In this document: one piece after another, positions 12,346-23,524 of the stretch
How positions within the stretch are numbered: the stretch's first letter is position 1
How the letters are laid out: each line of letters starts with the position of its first letter
Origin: Acheta domesticus
Lineage: Eukaryota; Arthropoda; Insecta; Orthoptera; Gryllidae
Length of the DNA stretch: 64,000 nucleotides
Direction: 5' to 3'
Assembly: GCA_031308135.1 (NCBI GenBank)
Contig: JAHLJT010000631.1
Span: 1,371,501-1,435,500 of the forward strand
Translations under genes and position numbers: made by a program
The notes under the pieces: generated by a model
The model's database searches: none
Told to the model about the DNA's origin: nothing
The model's input: the letters and a program-made list of their open reading frames with translations, nothing else

Positions 12346-13070
12346 ATGATTGGAGCTTGTTCTGTCTTGTTCAGTACCCTGCTGGGGAAGAAACCAGGAG
12401 GAGGGAAAATATTTTTTGTGAATAATTTTCATTTTCCGTAATGAAAATAATGCTTAATACCACACTAAACATCAACACAACTACTAAGAATTTGTTTTCG
12501 ATTACATGCTGTCTCTAACAAATGTGTGTGAAACAATTATATTTTCAATATATTGGTGTGGTTCTAATGAAAATACTGGTTAATGTTTCATCCTTCGAAC
12601 GTGTGTTATCGCATTGAACGGAACCGTACGCCGTCTTGCACAGAGATACAATTCAGAAGGGGACTAAGTTTCCTCATGATGGGAGATGGTATGTTGGCAT
12701 CAATGGAACAAATCCCCGAATATTGACTGGTGTCATTTTGCTTTCTCCGAATGATTTTTAATTCTTACTGGACCTGGAGCCTGAGTTCACAAATTCCTAT
12801 GTAAGATAGTTCCTTCCCTTGCAGAGAATACCAATCGTTTCAGTGCCCGAGTGTTGTTCAAGCAAGATTCCAGTTTGATAGAGCTCAGTGCTAAGAGAAA
12901 AAGGAAAATAATGGCGGATAAGATTGGAAAACGACGAACTAAGGCAAAGTACTAAAAGCACACCTCGAAAGCTAAAATAACCAAAAAGTGTGTGCGGCAA
13001 AAAATCAAAAGCTTCTAAAAGAATTCTAGAAGAACAGTTAAGTGAATCCTATTTTAAAAGTCTTACAATT
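12346..13070. other. Intergenic, nothing recognised
   Basis: No coding or repeat signature that I can support. Confidence 0.5.
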
Positions 13071-13074
13071 GTAA

Positions 13075-13075
13075 C

Positions 13076-13138
<63 letters not shown>
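13075..13138. repeat. (AAT)n microsatellite, about 21 units
   Basis: An uninterrupted AAT run directly upstream of LINE copy 2. Confidence 0.95.
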
Positions 13139-13462
13139 CACCCGATTTCCAAACTCTTGTGTCTTAAATACAAGAGTTTGGCAATTGAGATCAGCCGAAT
13201 GTGGGGCGTAAAAGCATAGGTCAATCCGATAGTCATCGGAGCTCTGGGGTTTCTTCCGCAAAATTTGTGTAAGAACTTGGCTAAAATACATGGTCATTAA
13301 AAAGACTGGGAAGTGTAAGAAAATACTTTATTTAGAACAGACCACATTTTGCGCAAAGTATTATAGTGGCACCGACAGTCCCTAGATCTACCCCTTAGGA
13401 AGCTGGTTGCAACCCGGAGTAGGCTTTATAATAACCGATTAACATAACATCTTTAGTCCTGA

Positions 13463-13464
<2 letters not shown>
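13139..13464 (+). mobile_element. RLE LINE copy 2: 3' end with short 5' inversion
   Basis: From about 13,164 the sequence matches the last ~75 codons and the 3' UTR of copies 3 and 4, including the GGGGCGTAAAAGCA, TTTATTT-GAACAG-CCACATTTTGCGCAAAGTA and CACCGACAGTCCCTAGATCTA segments. The first ~25 bases (13,141-13,165) are the reverse complement of the element's own sequence around the same point, giving a snap-back with arms CCAAACTCTTGT and ACAAGAGTTTGG. Such 5' inversions arise by twin priming during target-primed reverse transcription. The copy is bounded by AAT tracts on both sides. Indels have broken the frame. Confidence 0.8.

Positions 13465-13505
<41 letters not shown>
13465..13505. 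repeat. (AAT)n microsatellite between LINE copies 2 and 3
   Basis: About 13 AAT units forming the 3' tail or target of copy 2 and the upstream target of copy 3. Confidence 0.95.
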
Positions 13506-13511
13506 GGAATA

Positions 13512-14817
13512 GGAATAAAATATCAGCAATAGGTAGTTTTGCGGTGCCTGTAGCCGAATACAGTTTGGGACTAGTAAACTGGACTGAGCAGGAAATTCGC
13601 ATCATGGATCGAAAAACCAGAAAACTGCTTACAATGCATCATGTTGCCCACCCCCGAGCTGATGTACATAGACTTTATGTGTCACGTAAGGAAGGAGGAA
13701 GAGGCCTGAGACAAATTGAAGCCTCCTGGCACAATGCAATAACCGGGATGGGAAAGTATGTAGTCAGTCATCAAGATGACCCACTAATGAGGCAGGTCAT
13801 GAAATCTCACCGAAGAATGGGAAACAGAGGCGTTGTAAGTGTAGCAAGAAGCATTGCGAACAAGACTATGCAAGACAACCAGAATGACAGAGACACTGAA
13901 CTTCCGATGCTACTTAACATGAAATTTGAGACACAAAAAATGTTAAAGAAATCGTGGAGAGACAAACCACTCCACGGACAATATTTGAAACGAATGGACA
14001 AGGTGCAGATCAATAAAGATCAATCATTTATGTGTCTTAAAAGGGGAAGAATGAAGCCAGAATCGGAAGCACTTGTAATAGCTGCCCAAGATCAGGCCTT
14101 GGGAACACGGCATTATGATAAAGCGGTTCTCAAAATCTCCCAAGATGATAAATGCCGCATTTGCTAGGAGCAAGTAGAAACCATTCATCATATTGTCTCA
14201 GCTTGTCCAATCCTAGCAAAGACCGAATACTTGAAAAGACACGATAGGGTATGTAGCTACCTCCACTGGCAGATCTGTACCGCCCTCGAAGTTCCGAACA
14301 CATGCCCCAAGTGGTACGAACACTCACCGAAACCGGTGACGTCTGTTGGATTGTGTACGATATTGTACGACCAACAAATTCAAACTGATCGCACGATAGC
14401 GGCAAACAAACCGGATATAGTCATCCGGGATTTGGAGAACAAATCGTGTTTACTTGTGGATGTTGCTGTACCTTGCGATCAAAACGTCGTTACCAAGGAG
14501 GCAGAGAAACATCTTAAATACAAGAGTTTTGAAATCGAGATCAGCCGAATTTGGGGCGTAAAAGCACAGGTCGTCCCGATAGTTATCGGAGCTCTGGGAT
14601 TTGTTCCACAAAATTTGCGTAAGAACTTGTCTAAACTCCCAGGTAATTCAAAAGACTGGGAAGTGCAAGAAATCGCTTTATTTGGAACAGCCCACATCTT
14701 GCGCAAAGTATTGTAGAGGCACCACAGTCCCTAGATCTACTCCTTAGGTAGCTGGTTGCAACCTGGAGTAGACTTTATATTCAGCCGACGTATGACATCT
14801 TAAGTCGTGATTTAGAG
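13512..14817 (+). mobile_element. RLE-type (R2/R4-like) LINE copy 3, 5'-truncated
   Basis: The copy begins inside the C-terminal half of the pol protein and runs to the 3' UTR (14,717-14,817), which ends in an AAT tract. The UTR reads GGCACCACAGTCCCTAGATC and then a TAGGTAGCTGGTTGCAACC segment. A copy in the same state but truncated later lies at 28,048-29,118. The upstream reverse-transcriptase palm is missing, so the copy cannot move by itself. The coding content is described in the separate pseudogene entry. Confidence 0.9.
13544..14716 (+). pseudogene. LINE pol C-terminus: RT thumb, CCHC knuckle, restriction-like endonuclease; one nonsense codon
   Basis: One frame runs the whole length, broken only by TAG at 14,165-14,167; the sister copy has CAA there. 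In order it holds: the RT thumb-type 'DRKTRKLL...HP-AD--RLY--R-EGGRGL' block (residues ~21-55); a C-x2-C-x8-H-x4-C knuckle (Cys codons at 14,153 and 14,162, last Cys at 14,204); and the endonuclease core PD-x14-D (Pro at 14,411, last Asp at 14,459), followed by Pro-Cys-Asp-Gln-Asn. In R2/R4/NeSL-clade LINEs this nuclease nicks the target for target-primed reverse transcription in the nucleus. The knuckle-then-PD..D order identifies an RLE LINE, not an APE-type one. The frame ends with TAG at 14,714-14,716, shortly after 'GTAHILRKVL'. Catalytic residues look intact, but the palm is absent and the stop falls inside the knuckle, so it is dead. Confidence 0.88.
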
Positions 14818-14833
14818 GAATAATAATAATAAT
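14818..14833. repeat. short (AAT)n tract at LINE junction
   Basis: Five AAT units end copy 3 and abut the second RLE LINE family. Confidence 0.85.
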
Positions 14834-15690
14834 GCCAGTCAGACGTAAACCTTACGGCACTCAGTATCCAGCAAAAACTTGATGCGTGGATGGCAAAGCC
14901 TATTCACGGAAGACTCCAAACGAGATCGGCCAAGCACATGTCGATACACTGTCGTCGAACTACTGGTTGATCTCGTGGCAGATCTTCCCTGAAACTGAAG
15001 GATTTATGGTTGCCATTCAAGATCAAGTAATTCCAAAACGAAATTAAAGATAATATATACTGAAAGACCCAAGTGTGAACAATGACCGTTGCCGATTCGG
15101 TTGTGGACAAATTGAATCACTACAGCATATTACATCAGGCTGCTCACATTTAGCTGGATCAGAATACAGAAACACGCATGATGCAGTAGCAAAAGTAATC
15201 CACCAAGAATTGGCCCAGAAGTACCAATTATCATCCGAAGCACGAGTTCCGCACTATGTGTATAATCCGGAGAATGTGTTGGAAAATCATTCTTATCGAC
15301 TGTACTGGGACAAAACGATTCTCACAGACAGATCTGTCATCTGCAATCGACCTGACATTGTTCTGTTCAATAAAGAAAGCAGGCAAGTCGACATTATCGA
15401 TGTCTCCATTCCACACACATCCAATCTTCATTTGAAATACACAGACAAGAAGACTAAGTATGTGGATCTTTCAGAGTCTATCATCCAACAATGGAATGCT
15501 TGCAAAGTGATTCCAATTATAGTATCAAGTACTGGAGCCATCCCGAAGACCATGCATCAAAGTCTCAAGGAGTTAGATCTTCCTGAAAACCTATGGAAGC
15601 TTATGCAGAAGGTTGCTATCATCTCAACGACCAGAATCGTTAGAAAATTTGTAGGAAATCAACGTGTCCGCGCGCCTCCCAGTCCTCCAT
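14834..15690 (+). mobile_element. second RLE LINE family, 5'-truncated and decayed
   Basis: This is a different LINE from copies 1-5, inserted head to tail after copy 3. The first 240 bases hold frame-shifted remains of the thumb region (the 'WMAKPIHGR' block and a 'TEGFMVAIQDQVI' block in shifting frames). A long open frame follows (see next entry). The 3' boundary is unclear. Similarity of pattern stops near 15,655, and a GC-richer piece of unknown origin continues in frame to 15,809. Confidence 0.75.
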
Positions 15691-15809
15691 GTCGCTCAGG
15701 GTTGTCCAAGTGGCGGGCCGCGATGCCATTTATTGTGGCCCGTGAAATGCTATTAGTCAAAAGTGAAAGTCCCTTGCATCCACGTCGGGCGAGATCATTT
15801 TGCGCCTAG
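15075..15809 (+). pseudogene. C-terminal RLE endonuclease of a second R2-like LINE
   Basis: A 244-codon frame contains a C-x3-C-x7-H-x4-C knuckle (first Cys at 15,090) and the nuclease core RPD-x14-D (PD at 15,351-15,356, Asp at 15,399) followed by a Val-Ser-Ile-Pro strand. The C-terminus includes the 'VIPIIVSSTGAIPK' block, equivalent to 'VVPIVIGALGFVPQ' in the other family. Residue identity with copies 3 and 4 is low apart from these landmarks, so it is a distinct lineage. The annotated ATG is only the first Met in the fragment. The last ~50 codons (about 15,660 onward) look unrelated and are probably read-through into flanking DNA. It lacks the RT and is a relic. Confidence 0.8.
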
Positions 15810-16079
15810 TGCACACGCCCTGTGGGAGTCAACACATCCTTTAATGTAATAATGGGTTAAATTTAGATTTAAGGATTTCTTTACTAGTAAACTCACTAAT
15901 TGAAAAAGCATTCTAATGTGTTTCCCTGCGTTAAGAACGGTAGGCCTGATATTACCCCCAGTTCCATTCACACACACGCGTTTCAGAGCAGCCAGGGAAA
16001 CTATCGAGATCAAACAAACTATCGAGATCAACAATGGTGTGGATCGCGCAAGTAATGGCAAGTATGGACCTCAACCATG
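15810..16079. other. Short spacer, no feature
   Basis: Between the LINE block and the piggyBac-like element I see nothing I can name. Confidence 0.5.
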
Positions 16080-16712
16080 TTAACCTTCGGTGGGCGCACG
16101 TAAAATTTTCAGGCAGGCGCGTGTGTTAAATTTTACGTTATTCAATGACTCTTAAATAAATCAAAGAAATTGTAGAACAATGCAATTTTTATGTCGCATT
16201 GTAATATTTAAGAACGCCATTTACTACCAAAAACTATATCCGTTGATAAACATTCGTTTTTATTATCAGAAAGATCTTGTTTCTATCCAGTATCAGCACG
16301 ATACTCGTGTATATTTTCAATATTCAGGGCACTTTCACTAACACTATCCAATTCATGATCTTTCTCCCAATCAGACAGCTCTTGTAGAATATTCTGAATT
16401 TCATTCAGATTAATTATTTCTCTGGACATTTTACACAAAATTTCGATTAGGCTAAATTAGAATGCAATATTTTAGAACAACAGCAGGCGCGCAGCATAAA
16501 ATTTACGTCATTATATACTTATCCCGAATAGACACTTCACAACAACTAAATATCGCGTGCAAACCAAGCAGTGGCTGCAGGAACGTATCACTAAAGGTAC
16601 CTGCAAGGAATACCAAGAATGCAGAAGTCTTTGCCAACAATGAATTGACAGCAAACCAAAAAAATCTGCTATTGTCGTAAAATTTACGCCCGCGCGCGCG
16701 CTGGAAGGTTAA
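16080..16712. mobile_element. piggyBac-like non-autonomous element flanked by TTAA
   Basis: Both ends sit on TTAA (16,080-16,083 and 16,709-16,712), the obligatory piggyBac target. The left terminus reads CCTTCGGTGGGCGCACGTAA. The complement of the right terminus reads CCTTCCAGCGCGCGCGCGGG and continues into GCGTAAATTT. Both share CCTTC, a GC-rich patch and a GTAAAATTT box. The interior holds only the first ~48 codons of a transposase-like protein on the minus strand, so it is an internally deleted derivative that would need a helper. Confidence 0.8.
16283..16429 (-). pseudogene. piggyBac transposase N-terminal remnant
   Basis: ATG at 16,429, stop at 16,283, 48 codons. The peptide begins MSREIINLNEIQNILQEL and continues acidic and Ser-rich (SDWEKDHELDSVSES). 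This is the usual start of insect piggyBac-like transposases: a short helix rich in Leu/Ile with Asn and Glu, followed by an acidic linker. The catalytic DDD domain and the C-terminal cysteine-rich finger are missing. Its position antisense within TTAA-bounded ends supports the call. Confidence 0.65.
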
Positions 16713-16724
16713 AGGTTTAAGTTG

Positions 16725-16990
16725 TGGCCTTTGAGGCCTCGCATGTTGGACGCCCCTGATGTTGCTGCTTACGACGCTGTCGCCCCCCCCCCCCGCGCGC
16801 TGCCTGCGGCGTCAGCGCGGGCCCTCGGCGCTTTTTCGCTGACGCGACCGAGGCTCGCGAATGACACAACGCGGCGGCGACGCGAAGCGTAAACTCCGCT
16901 ATCTGCGCGCGGGCAAGGCCTCCGGGCGGAAATGCGAGCCGGTGCACGGTCAGATATATTTTACTACCATTCTCGTATGCGGTCAGAAGC
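16725..16990. other. CpG-rich island with poly-C run
   Basis: A GC-rich patch of about 250 bp includes a run of C (about 16,784-16,794) and many CGCG words directly after the piggyBac right end. The minus-strand open frame here is Ala/Arg-rich and low complexity. I see no protein family. Confidence 0.4.
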
Positions 16991-17142
16991 CGTGTGCAAT
17001 GAAGAACTCTAGGGGGTTGGCATTATCGTGACGTGATTCAGATAAATAAATATACGGCTGATATGGCTCAAAACAACAATTTACGTACTGTTCATTCATT
17101 CGCAAGTCATTCATTTATTCATTCGCAACACTTGATTGACAC

Positions 17143-17319
17143 CAGAAGCGTATCTAGGTATTCAGGCGCCCGTGGCAAGCATCAAATTTGCGCCCCTGTC
17201 AGGATTCTTCAAATGAGGTGTGTTGTTATTTGTTATGGCGGGTATTCTCTAATTAGAGCCCCCTTGTGAGTGGCACCCATGGCACGTGCCATGTCTGCCA
17301 TACCGTAGATACGCCTCTG
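17143..17319. mobile_element. hAT-type MITE with exact 8 bp target duplication
   Basis: The ends are CAGAAGCGTATCTA on the left and the complement of TAGATACGCCTCTG on the right (12 of 14 positions or better). The flanks are identical 8-mers, ATTGACAC (17,135-17,142 and 17,320-17,327). CAG-starting ends with 8 bp duplications are the hallmark of hAT elements. The interior (177 bp in all) has the palindrome GGCACGTGCC and no ORF. Confidence 0.88.
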
Positions 17320-17327
17320 ATTGACAC

Positions 17328-17720
17328 TCCAGTGGCTCTGACCAGCAGGTCCTGGAGTTCGAGTACCAACGGTTCCGGATTTTTCGAGCGACGATAGATA
17401 AGACGAATTCAGCCGATGTCTACTTAAGAATCATAGCGGCCAGTTGCTCTGATCGGTAGTTTTTCGTGTTACCTCTGATCAATACCTGATGAATGTTGGA
17501 GTACGTTAGTAAATATGCAATAGGCCGCGGAGCGCGCGCAATCGTTGATTTTTCTTTGTTGTCACCTCCTGTTCCCTTCCACGCGCATTCTTACATGCAC
17601 TACACTACCTCATACGGCAGGATATGCTCCGCTTACGGATGCACCTGCAGGGGTGAACTTCATCAATTCGGCGTGTAGGTCGGTGCCGGATGTCGCGTTC
17701 AAGCAGGCCAGGCCGACCGC
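17328..17720 (+). mobile_element. SINE-like repeat 'family B', copy with tRNA-like head
   Basis: The copy starts with a head containing GGAGTTCGAGTACC (box B-like). It continues through GGATTTTTCGAGCGACGATAG and AATTCAGCCGATGTCT to the body GATCGGTAGTTTTTCG and the CATGCACTACACTACC tail region, then a segment also present in the 62.7 kb copy. It inserts immediately after the hAT MITE. Head plus body suggests a tRNA-derived SINE. Confidence 0.65.
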
Positions 17721-20700
17721 CGCCTTCCGAGAAATGGCATACACTACCCTTACGTGCTAACATCAATTGACGAGTCGGAAGCCACAAAATGAGCCAATCA
17801 ATCAATTAAACAATTTAAAAAGCACAATATGTTCTTCGCAGAATGTGCATTGGTTAAGTAAGAAAATTATATTGATTTCTTATCCCCGATTATAGTGATG
17901 ATACTCATCAACTCTTTTCAAATATATATAACTCAATAAGTAAATGCTGAATTATAAGTAACATTTCTAAGATGATTTAACGAGTATTCAATAAATTTTA
18001 ATGAATGAAACAGCTTTTTAACACAATGAATGCAATACATTTAGAGTACGAATTACAATAATTATGTCAATTGTTAATAAAAGACATGAAAAGTGCTGGG
18101 ATCATGTGACGAAAGAAGACACGTTAAAAATCAATAAAAGTGACATTTTCCATCCTATTTTTCGCGTTATTGGTTCCAAGTGGGTAACAGAATTAATTAT
18201 TAAATAGATTAGAATCGTAATGCCAATATTCACCTTCCTGAATTACACCATTGCAGTAATGATGTATGAGATAACATTTTACGTGACATTCACATGACAC
18301 ACAATAGATCACATTATACCTGTTACATCTGTTGTGCTAAATGAAAATTGCAGTTTAACTAACGTATGACTCACATTGGGATAATTTGCTCAAACGGAAA
18401 TTCCTGCAAATATTTTGTTTCAACATCTACGTAGTGTTTAAAAGCTGCATAAATACGAAAAAGTGTTTCTCTACATATAAAACTCAAACTCAAAATGTAA
18501 TTACAATTTATTATGCCGTGATGAGTAGGTAGATTCTGTGATACCTAAATTGATGATGATTACAACGAAAATAACATCTTTCAAAACATACGAACATTGG
18601 AAAGCTGACGGACGTCTCCGAGAGGAAAGAAGCAAAACAAACGAAAAGGCATGACTTCTTAGGATTCGGAGTAAACAAGCGTGACAAAGTCGTGCTGACG
18701 TGATATACGTTCGTGCTCAATACACCCTAACGTGTTCTTGGTGGCTAGGTAGTATTGAAGACTGTGAAAAAAACTTGGTTATTCTCTAAAGGTTATTGAT
18801 AATAATTATAAAGTGGTAGTATCAGAAACGTGCATTGCAAATAAACCAACGGGTTAAATTTTTCTAGAACATTCTTTTAGAGTCACGTGAAGAAACGACA
18901 AATGGCCAGACGTAGGACTGAAATTCCCTGAAATTCCTCCATGCTTTTACACCGACTATTTTACTCAGGTCTGTCCGTGTCGTAAGTAACCAATGCTAAG
19001 CAAGGATATATTCAAATTAAACCAATCCCAGATGTTTATCGCCATCACTTTGTTTACCTTTTGTACTGCTGTAAAAACTTTGTTTACCTTTTTAAGATAA
19101 CGATAGCAATTGTTTCAGGTCCAACATAGATTGTGTGCATCAATATATTAAAATGTGTCGTTTTGGCAGTGTTTAAAACTCTGAAATAGAATCTGTTATT
19201 AAATATTCAGTGTCTAAAAACAGCGGAAGGAACAGAGAATGCTTGTGGAAGTAATTTCAAGAACTTTGTGAAGAAAGAAAATACAAATGGACAGCACAAA
19301 CTACAAATAAAGAAATTACACATATTTTAGGCAATTAATATACGAAGATTAGATGGTGAAGAGTACAAAGAATATGCTATCAAAACTACGTGGAACGTTA
19401 CAAACAATATTATTCAGGAAAATACTTAAATGAGTACACACGTGTGTTCAATCCGTTTTAAATTGACGAAATCCGCTGCTAATTCATTTTGTCCATCTTC
19501 TATTTCAAATATTTCCAGGGAAAACCAAGACTTGGAAAAGAACTTCCTACAACTTTAATAATTGTGCTTTTAATAAATGTTCTTCTAAGTAGCCTTGTTA
19601 TAATTTTTTGAAAGTTTTATTGCCATAAAATTGAAACATATTTGAAATCATTTGCTGCATTAAATCGTTATTCAAATGTTACTTGATTATAAGTTATTCC
19701 AGGAGAGTGGTAAGTCGCAGCTGAATGAAAGTTTTTCATTATTCGGATGTAATTTTGAGTAATATTCCACTTTTTCGTAATTCCTGTGATTTAAATTGTT
19801 CTTTCAAATCATGTAACGTATTTATTCGTGAAATAGTCACACTAAATATCTTTCGAAATGCTGTGATATTACTTATGATTATAAAGTCGCGGGTAACTGA
19901 ACCGTCGATTCCCTAGAAAACGAAAGATTATATGAGAGCAGACGCTTCATGACCAACTCTCATTTTCAGTGACGGATGCCAATGGAAAACTTAAGCAAAT
20001 CGATTTCTTTACTTCCACCTAGCGTTCATATTTCATTCTGATTACATAAACACACGTTGTTTTTAACATATTAAATTGAAATTGAACAATGCCTGTATTT
20101 TGTGAGGATATTGATTTTAATTTTGAAAATATTTTTCTGCATACTGATTCCATTCGAATTCCAGAGTTTTCTTCATTGAAATTGATTAAAAATCTAATTT
20201 TTTTGGCGATTTTTCCTTGTTCGTGATTAACAAAACTCGGATACTGATGACAATCATCGTTTCATTGGCGCGTTCTAGACGTAGCTAACTTTTAAATGGC
20301 TGTTTATCACGGCATGTAAATGATAGAAATGTATAGTCATTAGTCATTTTTTACATTTTTCAATTTTAGGATATTTTCTGGACCTTGGCATCATTTTTGT
20401 TATTTGTACGCCTTTTGTTTCCTTTTCTTGTTTTGTTTTCGTTAGTGAATCTTTCATGAATTTACAATGATGCACTAAAACAACGTGTTATTGCATCATC
20501 AGTTCGTGAGGAAATTCACTACTGCAACGGACTCGAACTCTCAAAATTACACGGATCTTCGGTAACTTCCTTGACTTTTCAGGACTGATGGTTGGATGAT
20601 CGAAGCTATGGATTACATTGTTTTGGTAAAGACTTTATATTAAATGTAATTTTATATAAATAGATTTTACTTAACATTGTAAAATTCATTGAATAAATAA

Positions 20701-21600
20701 ACATGTTTGTAAAACTTTTTGAGCATTTAAAAAAATTAGGCCATATCTCCTTATTTTTAAGTCCTTTTATAGAACATTTTCCTCTTCTTTTTAAGTCTTT
20801 TTATGTGTCATTTTCAAAGCATTTTTAGGTCATAAGAGCCCTGTAGCCATGCTGATTACAGTGCTGTTTTTCCTTAACGAATATCAATGAATGTATCTTT
20901 AGATGTCTGAATATACTAAATACTAGCTATTGTAGTCCCGCTGTCCTGGGCCCGCATGTGTGAGTTCCAGACGTGTACGTTATGTGTTGTTTCGATAAGT
21001 GCATACACTTAGTATTTGAGAAGCCAATAGCTATACAGAATACCAACCCAGAAGACGTTTGTAGCCTCTCTTTCGAAGTCGTAGCAAACGTCACCATTAT
21101 CATCATGGCAATGATCGTTTATTTATCCAGCTTTATGAGGTTTTTTTCTAATACTTTGATTCATTTACTGCGGACGTGATATTTTATCATCAAAGTCAAG
21201 TATGAACTATAGTCTGAAATATTTTTTGTAATATAAACAAATTTTGTATTGTAGTCATATTGGATCAGAAAGCGCCATAACTTTGCATCAGGAGCAAAGA
21301 GCAGTTTTTTCGTCGGTGGAGCAGCAGGCGGGAGCGACGACAACAGCGACGTCGCGTCGGTTGAAGATACAAGGAAATCAATAGAGCTGAATTCGGGCCA
21401 CTCTTCAGAAGACACGATTTTGAATTATTATCGAAAGAGATTGAAGAATTGCGAATATCGAAAGTACGGTTGGGTAAAACATACAACTAAATTGCCTTAG
21501 TACAGCATAAATTGATGTGTACAAGGAGTGCAAACATGTTCCTCTGCTTGGTGACATTTTAAGACGGAGTTATGCTAATGCGCCAGACAAAACATGATAA
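17721..21600. other. Long AT-rich stretch without recognised features
   Basis: Nearly 4 kb with no ORF of interest, no repeat ends and no RNA gene that I can support. It may be intronic or intergenic. Confidence 0.55.
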
Positions 21601-21609
21601 TAATCGCAG

Positions 21610-21818
21610 GTCGGCCCCGTGGTCGAGATCGCTAAAGCCATAGTGCCGTAGTGCCAAGGGGTCGCGGGTTCGAGTCCCGCTTCGGACATGGTTATATGGG
21701 TTCGTCCTTTCACCCCCTATCATCAGCATCATGTCGTTTCATCCTCATGCCATAACGTTAAATCCAATAGTGGTCGCTAAAGACTTAGTAGTTGATGCGA
21801 CCTTACATAAAAAAAAAG
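21610..21818 (+). mobile_element. tRNA-derived SINE 'family A', full-length copy
   Basis: The head holds a box A-like GTGGTCGAGATCGCTAAAG and a canonical box B, GGGTTCGAGTCCC. The body ends GGTCGCTAAAGACTTAGTAG then TGATGCGACCTTA and an A-run. Near-identical 8-mers flank it: AATCGCAG (21,602-21,609) and AATCACAG (21,819-21,826), consistent with a target-site duplication. Other copies are at 34.4 kb (+) and 27.8 kb (-). RNA polymerase III would transcribe it and a LINE must supply the reverse transcriptase. Confidence 0.85.
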
Positions 21819-21829
21819 AATCACAGATC

Positions 21830-22430
21830 TACGACGATTTTGGAAGTAGAGGTAAAGTATTGTAATTTATAGACATGAAGAAATAGGGTGTAGATAGCCA
21901 TTAAACAGCAGTGGGTTCTAGGTTCCGCAATCCCTTTCACCTTACAAGTATTTTCAATAGCACTTCGGCAATTCTCACGTCAATTTCTCAAACTGCACAC
22001 GATCCTTCTCGAGAACGTAGAGTAGTGGCGTCAAGGTCTTCTACTGGCTTCAAATTCCCAACGTTCCGGCTTCTATTAAGCCTTCATAAGGGCTACAGTC
22101 AAACGAATGTTTTAAACATTAAGTACAAAAAGTTGCTTAATCATCTAATATCTACTAGCCTATTATACAATTTTGACGAATATGTATAATAATTATATAA
22201 GTAGATACCATTTTCCGGATCTCTCGGACCTATCCACGATTCTCGCGCCTCATCTTCCGCACATTTTCATTCTTACACTTCTTGGCTTTCATTTCACATG
22301 CATTCCTTCCACCACGCCACATTACCACGCCACCTTGTAACCTCTCAGACTGTCTACGCTGCCGGCTACATCATACTAATTACTTTTTTCTTTACAATTA
22401 TTGTTGTGTTATTTGATAACTTTTTTTAAT
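21830..22430. other. Intergenic, nothing recognised
   Basis: AT-rich. The 92-codon frame at 21,911-22,189 has no recognisable motif. Confidence 0.5.
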
Positions 22431-22436
22431 ATTGTT

Positions 22437-22970
22437 CTGGCCAAAATACCCGCAAATTCACAGCAAAAATCTTCAGATACTATTTGCATTATGTTTATCT
22501 ACTCAGTTAATCTAGTACGCATGACTTTGATTAATTATAAGTGTCAAAATTGTACTACATTAGTTCTTTACAAAGCAATAATTCTTCCCATTATAATGTA
22601 TGCATGCCCGATATGATACAACACTGCTGCAACTAATATAAAGAAAATACAAACCTTCGTGTAGCTGTAAACACTCCCTGGTTCATTAGAAACACTCAAA
22701 TACACGCAGAATCAAAAACAGAAACTATCCACCAAACAATGCTCAAACGCTCACATTCTTTTTTCACATATTTACATAATATACCAGCAACTGACTATAA
22801 GCTTGGTTGATCAGCAATAACCTCCCGAACCAAAAACAGATTTCCATATGACAAATATTTAATCCAATTTGCTGACCCCTCATAAATCTTTCAGAATTTG
22901 GACAAACAATACAAAAAAAATCTGAAAAATAATAAACAATAATGAAGAACCTGTTGGGCTTTCCTTAATT
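22437..22970 (+). pseudogene. Jockey-like LINE relic (RT thumb / C-terminal region)
   Basis: A frame at 22,560-22,616 reads LVLYKAIILPIIMYACPI, matching the conserved block after the palm of APE-type LINE reverse transcriptases (Leu..Tyr-Lys-x-x-Ile..Pro..Tyr-Ala..x-Trp). The next codons would continue Trp-Tyr after a stop-type change. Downstream text ('NIKKIQTF', 'NIPATDYKLG') fits the C-terminal part in shifting frames. It is heavily decayed, with the 5' part missing. It may be the same family as the relic at 29.5-31.5 kb. Confidence 0.6.
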
Positions 22971-23184
22971 CTACTTATATTAAAGAATGAATGTATTATA
23001 TGAATATTATCTTTTGTTCCATTGATGATTGAATTGTAATGCCTGATAGTTATTTACTTTTGTAGGTTTTGTAATTTGAGTTGATTTAAATGAAAACAAT
23101 CCCTGTAAAGCAATTTCGCTGGCTTGTGGAAAAAAAATTGTACTAATATCCGGCCTTTTTTGTTTTTGAACATGTTTTTTTTGG

Positions 23185-23480
23185 GGGGGGGGCATGGCCC
23201 TGTGGATCCGCCACTGTGCCATCCAGGGCGTGTTTCTGTCGTGGTGTGGTGGCGCGTGGTTCGCGAGCCCTTGCGTCTGCCGCGGGCGACGGCCGGCGGG
23301 CCGGGCGCTCATCCGCATTAGCGCGGAACCGCTCCCGCCCAGGGGCGATCAGCTGGCGCCGCCCGCGATCAATAAGCACCCGCCGCCCCACGCCCCACGC
23401 CCGCAGCACGTGCACGTGCGCGCGAGGCACGCCGCGGCCCTTCGTCACGGCACGTACCACGTACGACCACAGCCCGCACG
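23185..23480. other. GC/CpG-rich island with poly-G start
   Basis: After a G-run (23,181-23,191) there are about 290 bp of strongly CpG-rich DNA with open frames on both strands, all low complexity (Arg/Ala/Pro). No family is recognised. The GGGGGCATGGCCCTGTGGAT start looks like a repeat end. Confidence 0.4.
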
Positions 23481-23524
23481 TTTGAATCCGTTGTTTGATT
23501 TTTGGCAATTCCGCGAGCGTCCAC

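Noticed and set aside
13049..13297. Ile-rich ORFs over AAT tracts
   Set aside because: Direct translation of the microsatellite plus LINE fragment in a wrong frame.
13512..15690. R2 insertion in 28S rDNA
   Set aside because: The protein is R2-like but flanks are AAT tracts, and no rRNA sequence is present in the window.
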